Source: an uncultured Prevotella sp.
GTDB taxonomy: Bacteria; Bacteroidota; Bacteroidia; Bacteroidales; Bacteroidaceae
Assembly (NCBI GenBank): GCA_934203355.1
Contig: CAKPZC010000012.1
Coordinates: forward strand, 1-42,730
DNA length: 42,730 bases
Reading direction: 5' to 3'
Positions within the stretch are counted from its first letter, which is position 1. Each line of letters begins with the position of its first letter. This document shows, one piece after another, positions 17,506 to 26,136 of this stretch. The position numbers were made by a program, and so were the translations under genes. The notes below the pieces were generated by a model, which was not told the DNA's origin, ran no database searches, and saw only the letters and a list, made by a program, of their open reading frames with translations.

Positions 17506-19728
17506 ATGGAGGAAAAGTTCAGTTTTACTGTTGAAGAGAAGGCACAGTTGGTGCAATTAGCCAACAGCCTGCGTCGTGTTATGGGCGACTCCTTGCAGCC
17601 CAATGACGAGGAGAACCTGCGCAAGCAGCTTGAGACAGAAATCAACAACAACAAGATACGTCGCGATGTGTTCGGTCTAAACCCAATATTGTTGAGTTTC
17701 CAAACTGCCGTACTCGAACTTGAAGAAATTGGAATGAAGCGCGAATGCGTGCTTGCCATACTGTTGTATAACAGTATTATCAGCGGCAATCTTTCGCTTG
17801 AAGAAACGGCACGTGTCTTTGGAGATAGCGTGGCACACATCATACATGGGCTCGTGCGCATCCACGAGCTTTACACTAAGAATCCGGTGATTGAGAGTGA
17901 GAACTTTAGGAATCTTTTGCTCTCATTTGCCGAAGATATGCGTGTCATACTGATTATGATAACCGACCGTGTGAATCTGATGCGCCAAATACGTGACGTG
18001 GATAACAAAGAAGCCCAGCAGCGAGTGGCAGAAGAGGCAAGTTACCTTTATGCCCCACTCGCCCACAAACTTGGACTCTATAAACTAAAGAGTGAGCTCG
18101 AAGACCTTAGTTTGAAGTATCTGGAGCACGACGCTTACTATATGATAAAGGATAAACTCAACGCCACAAAGAAGTCGCGTGATGCCTATATCGCTAAGTT
18201 TATAGCACCTATAGAGGAGAAACTTAAAGTCATGGGCATCAAATGTCATATAAAGGGCAGAACCAAAAGCATACACTCAATTTGGCAAAAGATGAAGAAA
18301 CAGCAATGTGGGTTTGAGGGAATTTTCGACCTTTTCGCCATACGCATCATCATCGATTCGCCTATTGAACTTGAAAAAATGCAATGTTGGCAGACCTATT
18401 CTCTGATAACAGACATGTATCAGCCAAATCCGAAGCGTCTACGAGATTGGCTGTCGGTGCCAAAATCGAATGGCTATGAGAGTCTACATATCACGGTGCT
18501 TGGACCAGAGCAGAAATGGGTTGAGGTGCAGATAAGGACAGAGCGTATGGACGAGATTGCAGAGCGTGGACTTGCAGCCCATTGGCGTTATAAAGGCATC
18601 AAGGGAGAATCGGGTCTCGACGAGTGGTTGGGAAACATACGCTCGGCCCTCGAAAACAACGACAACATGCAACTCATGGACCAGTTCAAGATGGATTTAT
18701 ATGAGGATGAAGTGTTTGTGTTTACACCCAAGGGCGACCTGCTGAAGTTTCCTAAGGGAGCAACCATTCTCGATTTTGCCTATCATATCCATTCGGGAGT
18801 GGGCAACAAGTGTGTCGGTGGAAAGGTGAATGGAAAGAATGTTCCTATACGCGAACCATTGCATTCAGGCGATACAGTAGAGGTGCTCACCCAAGTAAAT
18901 CAGAAACCCAAACGCGACTGGCTCAACATTGTCCAGACCTCAAGGGCAAAGTCTAAGATTCGTCTTGCTCTAAAAGAGACCTTGGTGAAGGAATGTCAAT
19001 ATGCAAGAGAAATACTTGAACGAAAATTCAAGAACCGCAAAATTGATATTGACGAAAGCGTAATGTCCCATCTTATAAAAAAGATGGGATTTAAGGAGAC
19101 ATCTGATTTCTATAAGCAACTCGTCGACGAGAAGATTGACGCAAATGACGTAATCGACCGTTATGTGGAGGAACGCGACCGTGAACTTAACCAGAAACTC
19201 TCGGGAGTGGTAAGGTCGGCAGATGAGTTTAGCTTTGGAACTGAGGACGGCACACAAACAAGCTACAACATTGTTGGAAGTGATGACGAGCTTGTTATCG
19301 ACCAAAATCTCAAGGGTGTAGACTACTCTCTTGCTCGGTGTTGTCATCCTATATATGGCGACCCTATCTTCGGATTTGTTACGGTAACAGGAGGCATAAA
19401 AATCCATTGTCAAAATTGTCCCAATGCTCCGGAACTACGCAAACGTTTCGGCTATCGTATTGTAAAGGCACGTTGGAGCGGCAAGGGACAGTCACAATAT
19501 AGCATTACTTTGAGGATAGTTGGTAATGACGATCTTGGCATTGTGAACAACATTACCAGTATTATTTCGAAGGAAGAGAAAATTGTGATGAAGTCGATAA
19601 ATATAGACAGTCACGACGGATTGTTCAGAGGAAACCTGAACGTGCTAGTTGACGACACGTCAAAACTAGAGTTGTTACTGAAAAAACTTCGTACGGTGAA
19701 GGGCGTGAAGTCTATTTCTAGACTATAA
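17506..19728 (+). CDS. relA: RelA/SpoT-family (p)ppGpp synthetase with degenerate hydrolase domain
   Basis: The product has 740 aa in the order pseudo-HD domain, synthetase, TGS, zinc-finger/helical and ACT. The synthetase is well kept: GRTKSIHSIWQKMKK, GIFDLFAIRIII, RLRDWLSVPKSNGYESLH and VEVQIRTERMDE. TGS begins DEVFVFTPKGDLLKFPKGAT. The conserved Cys-Cys and Cys pattern is LARCCHP followed by HCQNCPNA. The hydrolase signature HDxxEDT is replaced by Y88-N89-S-I-I92-S93-G94, so ppGpp breakdown by this protein is unlikely. Bacteroidetes usually carry a second Rel with an intact HD site, which would be the hydrolase. It should make (p)ppGpp at stalled ribosomes. Confidence 0.92.
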   Translation: MEEKFSFTVEEKAQLVQLANSLRRVMGDSLQPNDEENLRKQLETEINNNKIRRDVFGLNPILLSFQTAVLELEEIGMKRECVLAILLYNSIISGNLSLEETARVFGDSVAHIIHGLVRIHELYTKNPVIESENFRNLLLSFAEDMRVILIMITDRVNLMRQIRDVDNKEAQQRVAEEASYLYAPLAHKLGLYKLKSELEDLSLKYLEHDAYYMIKDKLNATKKSRDAYIAKFIAPIEEKLKVMGIKCHIKGRTKSIHSIWQKMKKQQCGFEGIFDLFAIRIIIDSPIELEKMQCWQTYSLITDMYQPNPKRLRDWLSVPKSNGYESLHITVLGPEQKWVEVQIRTERMDEIAERGLAAHWRYKGIKGESGLDEWLGNIRSALENNDNMQLMDQFKMDLYEDEVFVFTPKGDLLKFPKGATILDFAYHIHSGVGNKCVGGKVNGKNVPIREPLHSGDTVEVLTQVNQKPKRDWLNIVQTSRAKSKIRLALKETLVKECQYAREILERKFKNRKIDIDESVMSHLIKKMGFKETSDFYKQLVDEKIDANDVIDRYVEERDRELNQKLSGVVRSADEFSFGTEDGTQTSYNIVGSDDELVIDQNLKGVDYSLARCCHPIYGDPIFGFVTVTGGIKIHCQNCPNAPELRKRFGYRIVKARWSGKGQSQYSITLRIVGNDDLGIVNNITSIISKEEKIVMKSINIDSHDGLFRGNLNVLVDDTSKLELLLKKLRTVKGVKSISRL

Positions 19729-19810
19729 AGAAGCCGAACTCTAACAAGTTCAGAAGTATAGAAGAAACAAACGTGTATAAAATTGTTATTATCGCACGAA
19801 AGAAAAGTAA

Positions 19811-19859
19811 ATGAGGGTGTGTTATGTAAATATGTTCAGACACGCCCTCATCCTTTTTG
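19811..19859. terminator. Terminator between relA and the TetR gene
   Basis: ATGAGGGTGTGT (19811-19822) pairs with ACACGCCCTCAT (19840-19851) with one wobble, followed by CCTTTTT on the plus strand. The genes are convergent and it may stop both. Confidence 0.8.
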
Positions 19860-19874
19860 TTCTTGCTTACTTGC

Positions 19875-20513
19875 CTATTTCTTCTCAATATCATTCATAA
19901 AAGCGTCCAATTTTGCAATGCCTTCAGCAGTGCATATTCCACGCAACATAAGAAACACGATGTTGTGCATAAGATGTTTCATAGAATAATCCTTATACAT
20001 TTCCGTAAGCATGGCATATTCCATTGAGGCCTGCCCTATTTTGAGGACGATGTCGAAATCCATATCTCCACGAAAGTATCCCTCTTTCACACCCCTCAAA
20101 AAGAATTGCTTTGCCTCAATCTGTCGCTTTTTGCGTTTGGATTCGAGATAAATGGTGACAGTTTTGTATTTATGTAACTCCTCGAAGAAAGCAGGAGTTA
20201 TGTCGGCAACACCAATTATCTGACGTTTATAAAATTCTATAATAATATCAATCACATTATGGTTGCTATTCAAGGCATACTCAGACATGTGCGCATCTTC
20301 CTCCTCCTCATGACGTCGCATACATTCAAGCAGCAATTCTTCTTTATTTGAATAAATCTCATATAGAGTGCGCTTCGATATTCCCAGCGAGTTGGCAATG
20401 TCGTCCATCTTCACCGACTTAACACCACGATGAAGAAACTCTCTCATCGCGACTTTCAGTATCTTGCCTGGTAATTCTGTCCTGTAGTTTGTCTGTGGAT
20501 TGTCTTTATACAT
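19875..20513 (-). CDS. TetR-family transcriptional regulator
   Basis: The product has 212 aa from the start MYKDNPQTNY. A longer frame from 20810 is rejected because it crosses the promoter and the start of the divergent malic enzyme gene. The N-terminal helix-turn-helix is typical: ILKVAMREFLHRGVKSVKMD, then DIANSLGISKRTLYEIYSNK and EELLLE. The C-terminal 140 residues form the usual variable ligand domain and give no hint of the ligand. A TATATATA-rich stretch (20514-20530) abuts the start codon. It is divergent from maeB across 220 bp, so it may regulate itself or maeB, but no clear operator shared by both was identified. Confidence 0.88.
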   Translation of the reverse strand: MYKDNPQTNYRTELPGKILKVAMREFLHRGVKSVKMDDIANSLGISKRTLYEIYSNKEELLLECMRRHEEEEDAHMSEYALNSNHNVIDIIIEFYKRQIIGVADITPAFFEELHKYKTVTIYLESKRKKRQIEAKQFFLRGVKEGYFRGDMDFDIVLKIGQASMEYAMLTEMYKDYSMKHLMHNIVFLMLRGICTAEGIAKLDAFMNDIEKK

Positions 20514-20560
20514 TATATATATTATATATAGGTGATTCTTTTTGCTTATATTTCTGATTG

Positions 20561-20568
20561 CAAAGTTA
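20561..20568 (-). promoter_or_regulatory. -7 box for the TetR gene
   Basis: TAACTTTG on the minus strand, 47 bp before the ATG. The leader would include the TATATATA palindromic stretch next to the start. Confidence 0.6.
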
Positions 20569-20660
20569 CAAAAAACTATTTGTTGCTGTCGGGTTTTTGC
20601 TCTTTTTTTTTCATCTGAGTTGTAAGTGTCATAATAACTTATAAAAAAAAGCACATATTG

Positions 20661-20691
20661 TTGTGAATATGCACGTTTTTCGTTAACTTTG
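20661..20691 (+). promoter_or_regulatory. Promoter of maeB
   Basis: TTG (20661-20663), a 20-bp gap and TAACTTTG (20684-20691) fit the Bacteroidetes promoter. The -33 region is flanked by a small inverted repeat, ATATT (20655-20659) and AATAT (20666-20670), which could be an operator. The leader is about 40 nt. Confidence 0.7.
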
Positions 20692-20733
20692 CCATCAGAA
20701 TAATAATTTACAGACGTAAAAAACACAATCAAC

Positions 20734-23022
20734 ATGGTGAAAATTACAAAAGAACACGCTCTGGAATACCACCAGAATGGTCGTCCGGGAAAAATTGAGG
20801 TAAAGCCCACAAAACCTTATCATACCCAAACCGACCTTAGCCTCGCTTACTCGCCAGGTGTAGCATTTCCGTGTCTGGAAATACAGCAAAATCCAGACGA
20901 TGTGTATAAGTACACAGACAAGGGCAACCTTGTAGCTGTAATCTCTAACGGCACAGCAGTACTTGGACTTGGTGACATAGGAGCCATGAGCGGAAAGCCA
21001 GTAATGGAGGGCAAGGGATTGCTTTTCAAAATTTATGGTGGCATTGACGTATTCGACATAGAAGTGGCAGAAAAAGATCCAGAAAAGTTCTGTGAGGCCG
21101 TGGAAAAAATAGCCCCAACATTTGGCGGTATCAATCTTGAAGACATTAAAGCTCCTGAATGTTTCTATATAGAAGAGCGTCTAAAGAAGACACTCGACAT
21201 TCCTGTGATGCACGACGATCAACACGGCACAGCTATCATCTCGGCAGCAGGACTGAAAAATGCTCTTGAAGTGGCAGGCAAGGATATTGCCAATGTGAGA
21301 ATCGTTGTGAATGGAGCAGGAGCTGCAGCCATAAGTTGCACAAAACTCTATGTTGCCCTTGGAGCCAAGGTTGAGAATATCGTAATGCTTGACTCTAAAG
21401 GAGTAATAACTGCCGATCGCCCAAATCTTACACCGCAGAAGAAACTCTTCGCCACAACACGTACCGACGTTCACACACTGGAGGAGGCTGTGAATGGAGC
21501 AGATGTCTTTGTAGGCCTTTCCAAGGGTAATGTGCTTACACAGGACATGATACGTTCTATGGCCGATCAGCCAATTGTGTTCGCACTTGCCAATCCTGTG
21601 CCAGAAATCAGCTACGAAGATGCCATGTCTAGTCGCCCCGACGTGCTTATGTCGACAGGACGCAGCGACTATCCCAACCAAATAAATAATGTTATAGGAT
21701 TCCCCTATATATTCCGTGGAGCCCTCGATGTACATGCTAAAGCTATCAACGAGGATATGAAGATGGCTGCTGTACATGCGATTGCCAACCTTGCCAAACA
21801 GCCCGTGCCTGATATCGTCAACGAAGTGTATCACGTGAACGATCTTGCATTCGGACCAAAATATTTTATTCCGAAGCCTGTTGATCCGCGCCTTATCACC
21901 GAAGTTAGTGCAGCCGTGGCAAAAGCAGCTATAGATAGTGGTGTGGCACGCAAGACAATAACCGACTGGGATGCCTACAAGAAAAGTCTTATGGAGCTTC
22001 TCGGACAGGAGACAAAGCTAACTCGCAACCTGCACGACACAGCCCGTATGCACCCACAGCGCATAGTATTTGCAGAAGGAGCCCATCCGTCGATGATGAA
22101 GGCTGCCGTACAGGCAAAGACAGAAGGAATTTGCTACCCTATCCTACTTGGAAACCCCGACCGTCTGCGTCGTGTTGCTGAGCGACTTAAACTAAATCTT
22201 GATGGCATTGAGCTCATTGACATGCGTGCTGATCAGGAACAGGGACGCCGTGCCACATATGCTAAGCACCTCGCTAAGAAACGTGCACGTCAAGGCTACA
22301 CATTTGAGGAGGCTTATGACAAAATGTACGAGCGCAACTACTTCGGAATGATGATGGTAGAAACAGGCGACGCTGACGCTTTCATAACAGGTCTATACAC
22401 CAAATATTCCAATACAATCAAAGTAGCGAAGGAGGTTATCGGCATACGTCCTGAGTACAACACATTTGCTACTATGCATATCCTCAACACCAAGAAGGGC
22501 GTATTCTATTTGTCGGATACCCTCATCAATCGTCATCCAGACGAGAATGTGCTTATCGATATTGCAAAACTGTCAGCAAGTACAGTGAGATTCTTTAACG
22601 AAGAACCGCGCATGGCAATGATTAGCTATTCTAATTTCGGAACAGACGAAGTGGGAAGCCCTGTCAAGGTGCACACTGCCGTTGAAGAGCTACAGCGTCA
22701 ATTCCCTGACTTGGCTATCGATGGCGAAATGCAGGTAAACTTTGCACTTAATAAGGAATTGCGCGATGACAAATTCCCCTTCACCCGTCTCAAGGGTCTC
22801 GATGTCAACACGCTTGTGTTCCCGAATATGAGCAGTGCCCAAGGCAGTTATAAACTTCTTCAGGCACTTGATCCGGATGCAGAGATTATCGGTCCGATTC
22901 AAATGGGACTTAATAAAGCTATCCATTTCACCGACTTTGAAAGTTCTGTTCGCGACATTGTCAATATAACAGCGGTTGCAGCTATCGACGCATATGTCGA
23001 CAAAATAAAGAAGAGCAGATAA
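20734..23022 (+). CDS. maeB: Malic enzyme with C-terminal phosphotransacetylase-like domain
   Basis: The product has 762 aa, the normal length of MaeB-type enzymes that decarboxylate malate to pyruvate, usually with NADP. The N-terminal part has [16 protein letters not shown], the metal/substrate region [20 protein letters not shown] and the dinucleotide loop [12 protein letters not shown]. From about residue 430 a phosphate acetyl/butyryltransferase-like domain starts ([20 protein letters not shown]). In characterised relatives this domain is regulatory and binds acetyl-CoA rather than catalysing; that is family knowledge. NAD versus NADP choice is not determined here. A terminator stem follows at 23059-23090. 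Confidence 0.94.
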   Translation: MVKITKEHALEYHQNGRPGKIEVKPTKPYHTQTDLSLAYSPGVAFPCLEIQQNPDDVYKYTDKGNLVAVISNGTAVLGLGDIGAMSGKPVMEGKGLLFKIYGGIDVFDIEVAEKDPEKFCEAVEKIAPTFGGINLEDIKAPECFYIEERLKKTLDIPVMHDDQHGTAIISAAGLKNALEVAGKDIANVRIVVNGAGAAAISCTKLYVALGAKVENIVMLDSKGVITADRPNLTPQKKLFATTRTDVHTLEEAVNGADVFVGLSKGNVLTQDMIRSMADQPIVFALANPVPEISYEDAMSSRPDVLMSTGRSDYPNQINNVIGFPYIFRGALDVHAKAINEDMKMAAVHAIANLAKQPVPDIVNEVYHVNDLAFGPKYFIPKPVDPRLITEVSAAVAKAAIDSGVARKTITDWDAYKKSLMELLGQETKLTRNLHDTARMHPQRIVFAEGAHPSMMKAAVQAKTEGICYPILLGNPDRLRRVAERLKLNLDGIELIDMRADQEQGRRATYAKHLAKKRARQGYTFEEAYDKMYERNYFGMMMVETGDADAFITGLYTKYSNTIKVAKEVIGIRPEYNTFATMHILNTKKGVFYLSDTLINRHPDENVLIDIAKLSASTVRFFNEEPRMAMISYSNFGTDEVGSPVKVHTAVEELQRQFPDLAIDGEMQVNFALNKELRDDKFPFTRLKGLDVNTLVFPNMSSAQGSYKLLQALDPDAEIIGPIQMGLNKAIHFTDFESSVRDIVNITAVAAIDAYVDKIKKSR

Positions 23023-23058
23023 GTATCGTTTTTATACAATACTAAATATTATTACTAA

Positions 23059-23090
23059 TAATACCGGGCATCATTTCTTGTCCGGTATTA
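23059..23090 (+). terminator. Terminator hairpin after maeB
   Basis: TAATACCGG (23059-23067) pairs exactly with CCGGTATTA (23082-23090). The T-run after it is weak. Confidence 0.6.
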
Positions 23091-23159
23091 TAGTATTTAA
23101 TAAAATCGTCAATAAGTATCAAATGTCACTATCAATAAGAATCTAATAAAACAATCAAT

Positions 23160-24005
23160 ATGATAGAATTTCCTTGTGCGAAAATTAATCTCGGACTCAA
23201 TATCGTGGAACGTCGCCAAGACGGATACCACAACCTTCAGACTGTTTTCCTTCCAATTCCTATAGTCGACGCTTTGGAGATAAAAACCATGGACGAGCGT
23301 TTTCCTTCGACTATTAGCTGCGATTTGAAAGTTACTGGAAACTCGGTGGACTGTAGCGAGACCGATAATCTTATAGTAAAGGCTTATAATCTGATAGCTG
23401 CCGACTATGAGATTCCACGTGTTCACGCCCATCTCTATAAACATATCCCATCAGAAGCTGGTCTTGGTGGTGGCTCAAGTGATGCATCGTTTATGATTAA
23501 ACTTCTTGATCAACGTTTCAGACTAAACATGGGTAATGCCGAAATGGAACACTATGCCGCAAAACTTGGTGCAGATTGCCCGTTCTTCATTACGGCAGAG
23601 CCAGCCTATGCAGAGGGAATAGGTGAGATACTGTCACCCGTAAATATTGTCGACAACAATCTTTCGGGATATACGCTGGTGGTTGTAAAACCTAATGTTT
23701 CGGTGTCAACCAAAGAGGCATTCGCTCACATAAAGCCACAAACACCCGAGAAGTGTTGTCGCAACATCGTAGCATTACCAGTAGAAAATTGGAAACAATG
23801 GCTGAAGAATGATTTTGAGGACAGTGTGTTTATGGTTCACCCTCAATTGGGCGATATTAAAAATCAGCTCTACTCCATCGGAGCTGCTTATGCGCAAATG
23901 AGCGGTAGTGGAAGCTCGCTGTTTGGTATCTTTAAAAACAATGTAGACAATGAAGTTATAAACAAGGTGTTCAAAGAATGCCAGACTTTCATTTTGACCC
24001 TTTAA
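23160..24005 (+). CDS. ispE: 4-diphosphocytidyl-2-C-methyl-D-erythritol kinase IspE
   Basis: The product has 281 aa, a GHMP kinase of the MEP isoprenoid pathway that phosphorylates CDP-ME. It starts with CAKINLGLNIVERRQDGYH. The ATP loop is EAGLGGGSSDASFM, and the C-terminal GHMP motif is AQMSGSGSSLFGIF. It probably forms an operon with the NUDIX hydrolase that starts 4 bp after its stop. Confidence 0.95.
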   Translation: MIEFPCAKINLGLNIVERRQDGYHNLQTVFLPIPIVDALEIKTMDERFPSTISCDLKVTGNSVDCSETDNLIVKAYNLIAADYEIPRVHAHLYKHIPSEAGLGGGSSDASFMIKLLDQRFRLNMGNAEMEHYAAKLGADCPFFITAEPAYAEGIGEILSPVNIVDNNLSGYTLVVVKPNVSVSTKEAFAHIKPQTPEKCCRNIVALPVENWKQWLKNDFEDSVFMVHPQLGDIKNQLYSIGAAYAQMSGSGSSLFGIFKNNVDNEVINKVFKECQTFILTL

Positions 24006-24009
24006 TTGA

Positions 24010-24534
24010 ATGAATATGGACAATAAAAAAGAATTGTTCCCATTAGTGGACGAAGAGGGCAATGTAATAGGTAGTATTCTGCGTGGCGAAGCCCATGACG
24101 GTTCAAAGAAACTTCATCCAGTAGTCCACTTGCATGTATTCAACTCCAGAGGTGAACTTTTTTTACAGAAACGTCCAATTTGGAAAGATATACAACCAGA
24201 CAAGTGGGATACAGCCTGTGGCGGACATGTTGACTATGGTGAGACGATTGACAAAGCACTCAGGCGTGAGGTTTCGGAAGAACTTGGTATCAAGGATTTT
24301 GTGCCAACACGAGTCACAAGCTATGTGTTTGAGAGTAAAATTGAAAAAGAACTCGTCAATGTCTACACAACTATTTATGATGGTCCTCTTCATACAAGTA
24401 CAACAGAACTTGCAGGTGGAAGATTTTGGACAATTGACGAGATAAAGAATAGTATTGGTAACGATGTGTTTACACCTAACTTCGAGAGTGAGTTCACCTC
24501 AGTCATAATGCCTTTTGTCATCAGTAAACAATAA
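24010..24534 (+). CDS. NUDIX hydrolase (IDI-like group)
   Basis: The product has 174 aa from the ATG at 24010; a second ATG at 24016 gives 172 aa (MDNKKELFPLVDEEGNV) and may be the true start. The Nudix box GGHVDYGETIDKALRREV continuing SEELGI fits GX5EX7REUXEEXGU. The N-terminal part (LFPLVDEEGNVIGSILRGEAHDG, split around residue 20) and HLHVFNSRGELFLQKRP resemble isopentenyl-diphosphate isomerase and its YfcD-like relatives. The gene follows ispE with a 4-bp gap, so a link with isoprenoid metabolism is tempting, but organisms with the MEP pathway do not need this enzyme and the substrate is unknown. Confidence 0.85.
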   Translation: MNMDNKKELFPLVDEEGNVIGSILRGEAHDGSKKLHPVVHLHVFNSRGELFLQKRPIWKDIQPDKWDTACGGHVDYGETIDKALRREVSEELGIKDFVPTRVTSYVFESKIEKELVNVYTTIYDGPLHTSTTELAGGRFWTIDEIKNSIGNDVFTPNFESEFTSVIMPFVISKQ

Positions 24535-24553
24535 TTCCTATACGGGTCTAAAG

Positions 24554-25171
24554 CTAAAAATTCAGCACCCAAGTCAGCGAGCAATAAAATTCAGCCGCAA
24601 ATATGTAAACCACTATTAATGGTGACACTATTGATACTCCGTTGATGAGTGAAAGGAACACACTTGTCACCGATTTGAAGATTCCTGTCATACTACCATA
24701 AGTTACAGAGAGGAAACAAAGAGTAAAGGCCGACATCGGCACAATGCTCGCTGAGAAACTACTTGGTATAAGTGTTCCGACAGCACTTAGCAACACAGCA
24801 TGTGGAATAAATGCCAGCAATATAATGCTTGTTATTATTGCCACTGCCTGCCATGCCACAACCAATAGAGCCATCCGCTCATAATCCGACAGCCGTTTGT
24901 AGTTTTTTAAAGATTGATACAGACGGCTGTCCTTAATTGTACCATACGAGAACCCCACCAATATTATCCATACCAAGGCTTTAGATGACACATTGTCAAC
25001 CAACGACCCAAACAGCCATCTTAACCCCTCATTTCCAAGCAACGACCTAATTGTGGTGTCGGTACTAACCGATGCCACAATCCATGAGGATAATATCAAA
25101 AATAGTTGCATAGTGAACAATGCAAGGGTTGAATATGCCGATAAGGATATAATTTTGTTTCTTTTCTTCAT
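24554..25171 (-). CDS. Miniature AbgT-like membrane protein
   Basis: The product has 205 aa with about five membrane segments (roughly 14-35, 64-79, 99-124, 143-160, 181-199). It resembles two separate pieces of the AbgT p-aminobenzoyl-glutamate transporter family: the N-terminal part including LLGNEGLRWLFGSLVDN (44-60), and a middle part from YERMALL through LSVTYGS to FAAEFYCSLTW (97-201). The intervening hairpin region and the C-terminal half that carry the transport site in full-length (about 510 aa) relatives are absent. No stop codon or frameshift is seen, so it looks like a short natural form, not a fragment. It lies 41 bp downstream of a response-regulator gene. The AbgT assignment is from memory of the family sequence. 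Confidence 0.55.
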   Translation of the reverse strand: MKKRNKIISLSAYSTLALFTMQLFLILSSWIVASVSTDTTIRSLLGNEGLRWLFGSLVDNVSSKALVWIILVGFSYGTIKDSRLYQSLKNYKRLSDYERMALLVVAWQAVAIITSIILLAFIPHAVLLSAVGTLIPSSFSASIVPMSAFTLCFLSVTYGSMTGIFKSVTSVFLSLINGVSIVSPLIVVYIFAAEFYCSLTWVLNF

Positions 25172-25212
25172 TCCTTACTTTTTATTTCATAAGAACCATA
25201 TTTATAAGTCAA

Positions 25213-25938
25213 TTACTCGTCGTCGGCACAGAGATTGTCGAGACTCAAGATGCGCAACTCGAAAGCCTTTACCACTAGTCGAGTGGCGTTTATACCCACG
25301 CCACCATTACCATTGGGAAACAATTTCTGAATCAACTCATTCTGTCTCTTTTCAAGGCTTTTCACGCCAAAAGGCATTCCACGCAAGTTTGAAATTTGTT
25401 CTTTTGTGTAGCCCAGTGCAAGGTGACGCAGGAAACGCTCGTCGTATTCGTCTATTTCATAGCGTATCATAGCGTCATGGCTTTTTACTTGGTTTCGGAT
25501 ATTTTCGCAGAAATTCTCTACTATCTTTTCCAGTATAGGCTGATTGAACACGAGTTTTTTCCCGCTCATAACTCCTAAAACATCATCGCGAGTGAGTAGT
25601 TCCCCACTCTTGAGAATAATTCCGTCGCATCCAGCATCAAGAGCGTCAACCCACAGACGCTCGTTTAGTACCTCGCCAGTAAAGATGAGCACTTTCACCT
25701 CGGGGTGTTCCCCTTTAAGTCTGTTGCAAATGTCGATACCAACTGTCGTGCTTCCCCCAAGCCCGAGGTCAAGCAATACAAGATTGGGACACGACTTTGC
25801 AAAAACGCCCCAAAAGGAATCTTCGGAATCTGCTACACCAATGATTTCGGCTTCGGGAACTTCAGTCTTCAGAATACCCTCAGTACCCTTGAGTTCCAGA
25901 AGCACATCCTCTACTATTATAACCTTTATTTTATCCAT
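25213..25938 (-). CDS. Response regulator with LuxR-type DNA-binding domain
   Basis: The product has 241 aa. The receiver domain starts KVIIVEDV, with acidic residues E10-D11, the phosphoacceptor D57 in LVLLDLGLGG, the conserved Thr in VLIFTGE and Lys in GIILKSGE. The C-terminal domain (about 160-230) is a LuxR/NarL-like helix-turn-helix: DERFLRHLALGYTKEQIS, then GVKSLEKRQNELIQKLF. No histidine kinase gene is adjacent, so it is an orphan here. Its only operon partner is the small AbgT-like membrane protein, and it is divergent from the phosphate transporter gene, whose control region it could touch. Confidence 0.85.
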   Translation of the reverse strand: MDKIKVIIVEDVLLELKGTEGILKTEVPEAEIIGVADSEDSFWGVFAKSCPNLVLLDLGLGGSTTVGIDICNRLKGEHPEVKVLIFTGEVLNERLWVDALDAGCDGIILKSGELLTRDDVLGVMSGKKLVFNQPILEKIVENFCENIRNQVKSHDAMIRYEIDEYDERFLRHLALGYTKEQISNLRGMPFGVKSLEKRQNELIQKLFPNGNGGVGINATRLVVKAFELRILSLDNLCADDE

Positions 25939-26040
25939 TTTTTATGTCATATTGTTTTTACCACACTAAGTTACAACCTTATGTCTTAACTACCAAAGTA
26001 GCAGTAATGTATTTAACAGACATTAACCGTCAGCTGCCAT

Positions 26041-26080
26041 TGTAACACAAATGTAATATGTGTTTAAAACCGGTGTAATA
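26041..26080 (+). promoter_or_regulatory. 11-bp phased TGTAAYA heptamers before the phosphate transporter
   Basis: TGTAACA at 26041, TGTAATA at 26052 and TGTAATA at 26074 are at exact 11-bp phase (11 and 22 bp), with a weaker TTTAAAA match at the missing position 26063. An inverted pair, AACACA and TGTGTT, overlaps (26044-26049, 26059-26064). The array ends 9 bp before the -7 box. Direct repeats on one face of the helix next to a phosphate transporter resemble the spacing of Pho boxes. Confidence 0.5.
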
Positions 26081-26089
26081 TAGTGATTA

Positions 26090-26097
26090 TAATTTTG
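26090..26097 (+). promoter_or_regulatory. -7 box for the phosphate transporter
   Basis: TAATTTTG matches TAnnTTTG, 39 bp before the ATG at 26137. No good TTG at -33 is seen, which fits an activator-dependent promoter. Confidence 0.6.
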
Positions 26098-26136
26098 CAT
26101 CGTGAAAAAAAGCAAAACATATTATACTAATAAATA

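Noticed and set aside
19783..19989. Small plus-strand frame after relA
   Set aside because: It runs through the terminator hairpin and overlaps the TetR gene in antisense.
20514..20810. N-terminal extension of the TetR regulator by 99 residues
   Set aside because: It would overlap the divergent maeB start and both promoters; the TetR domain begins normally from 20513.
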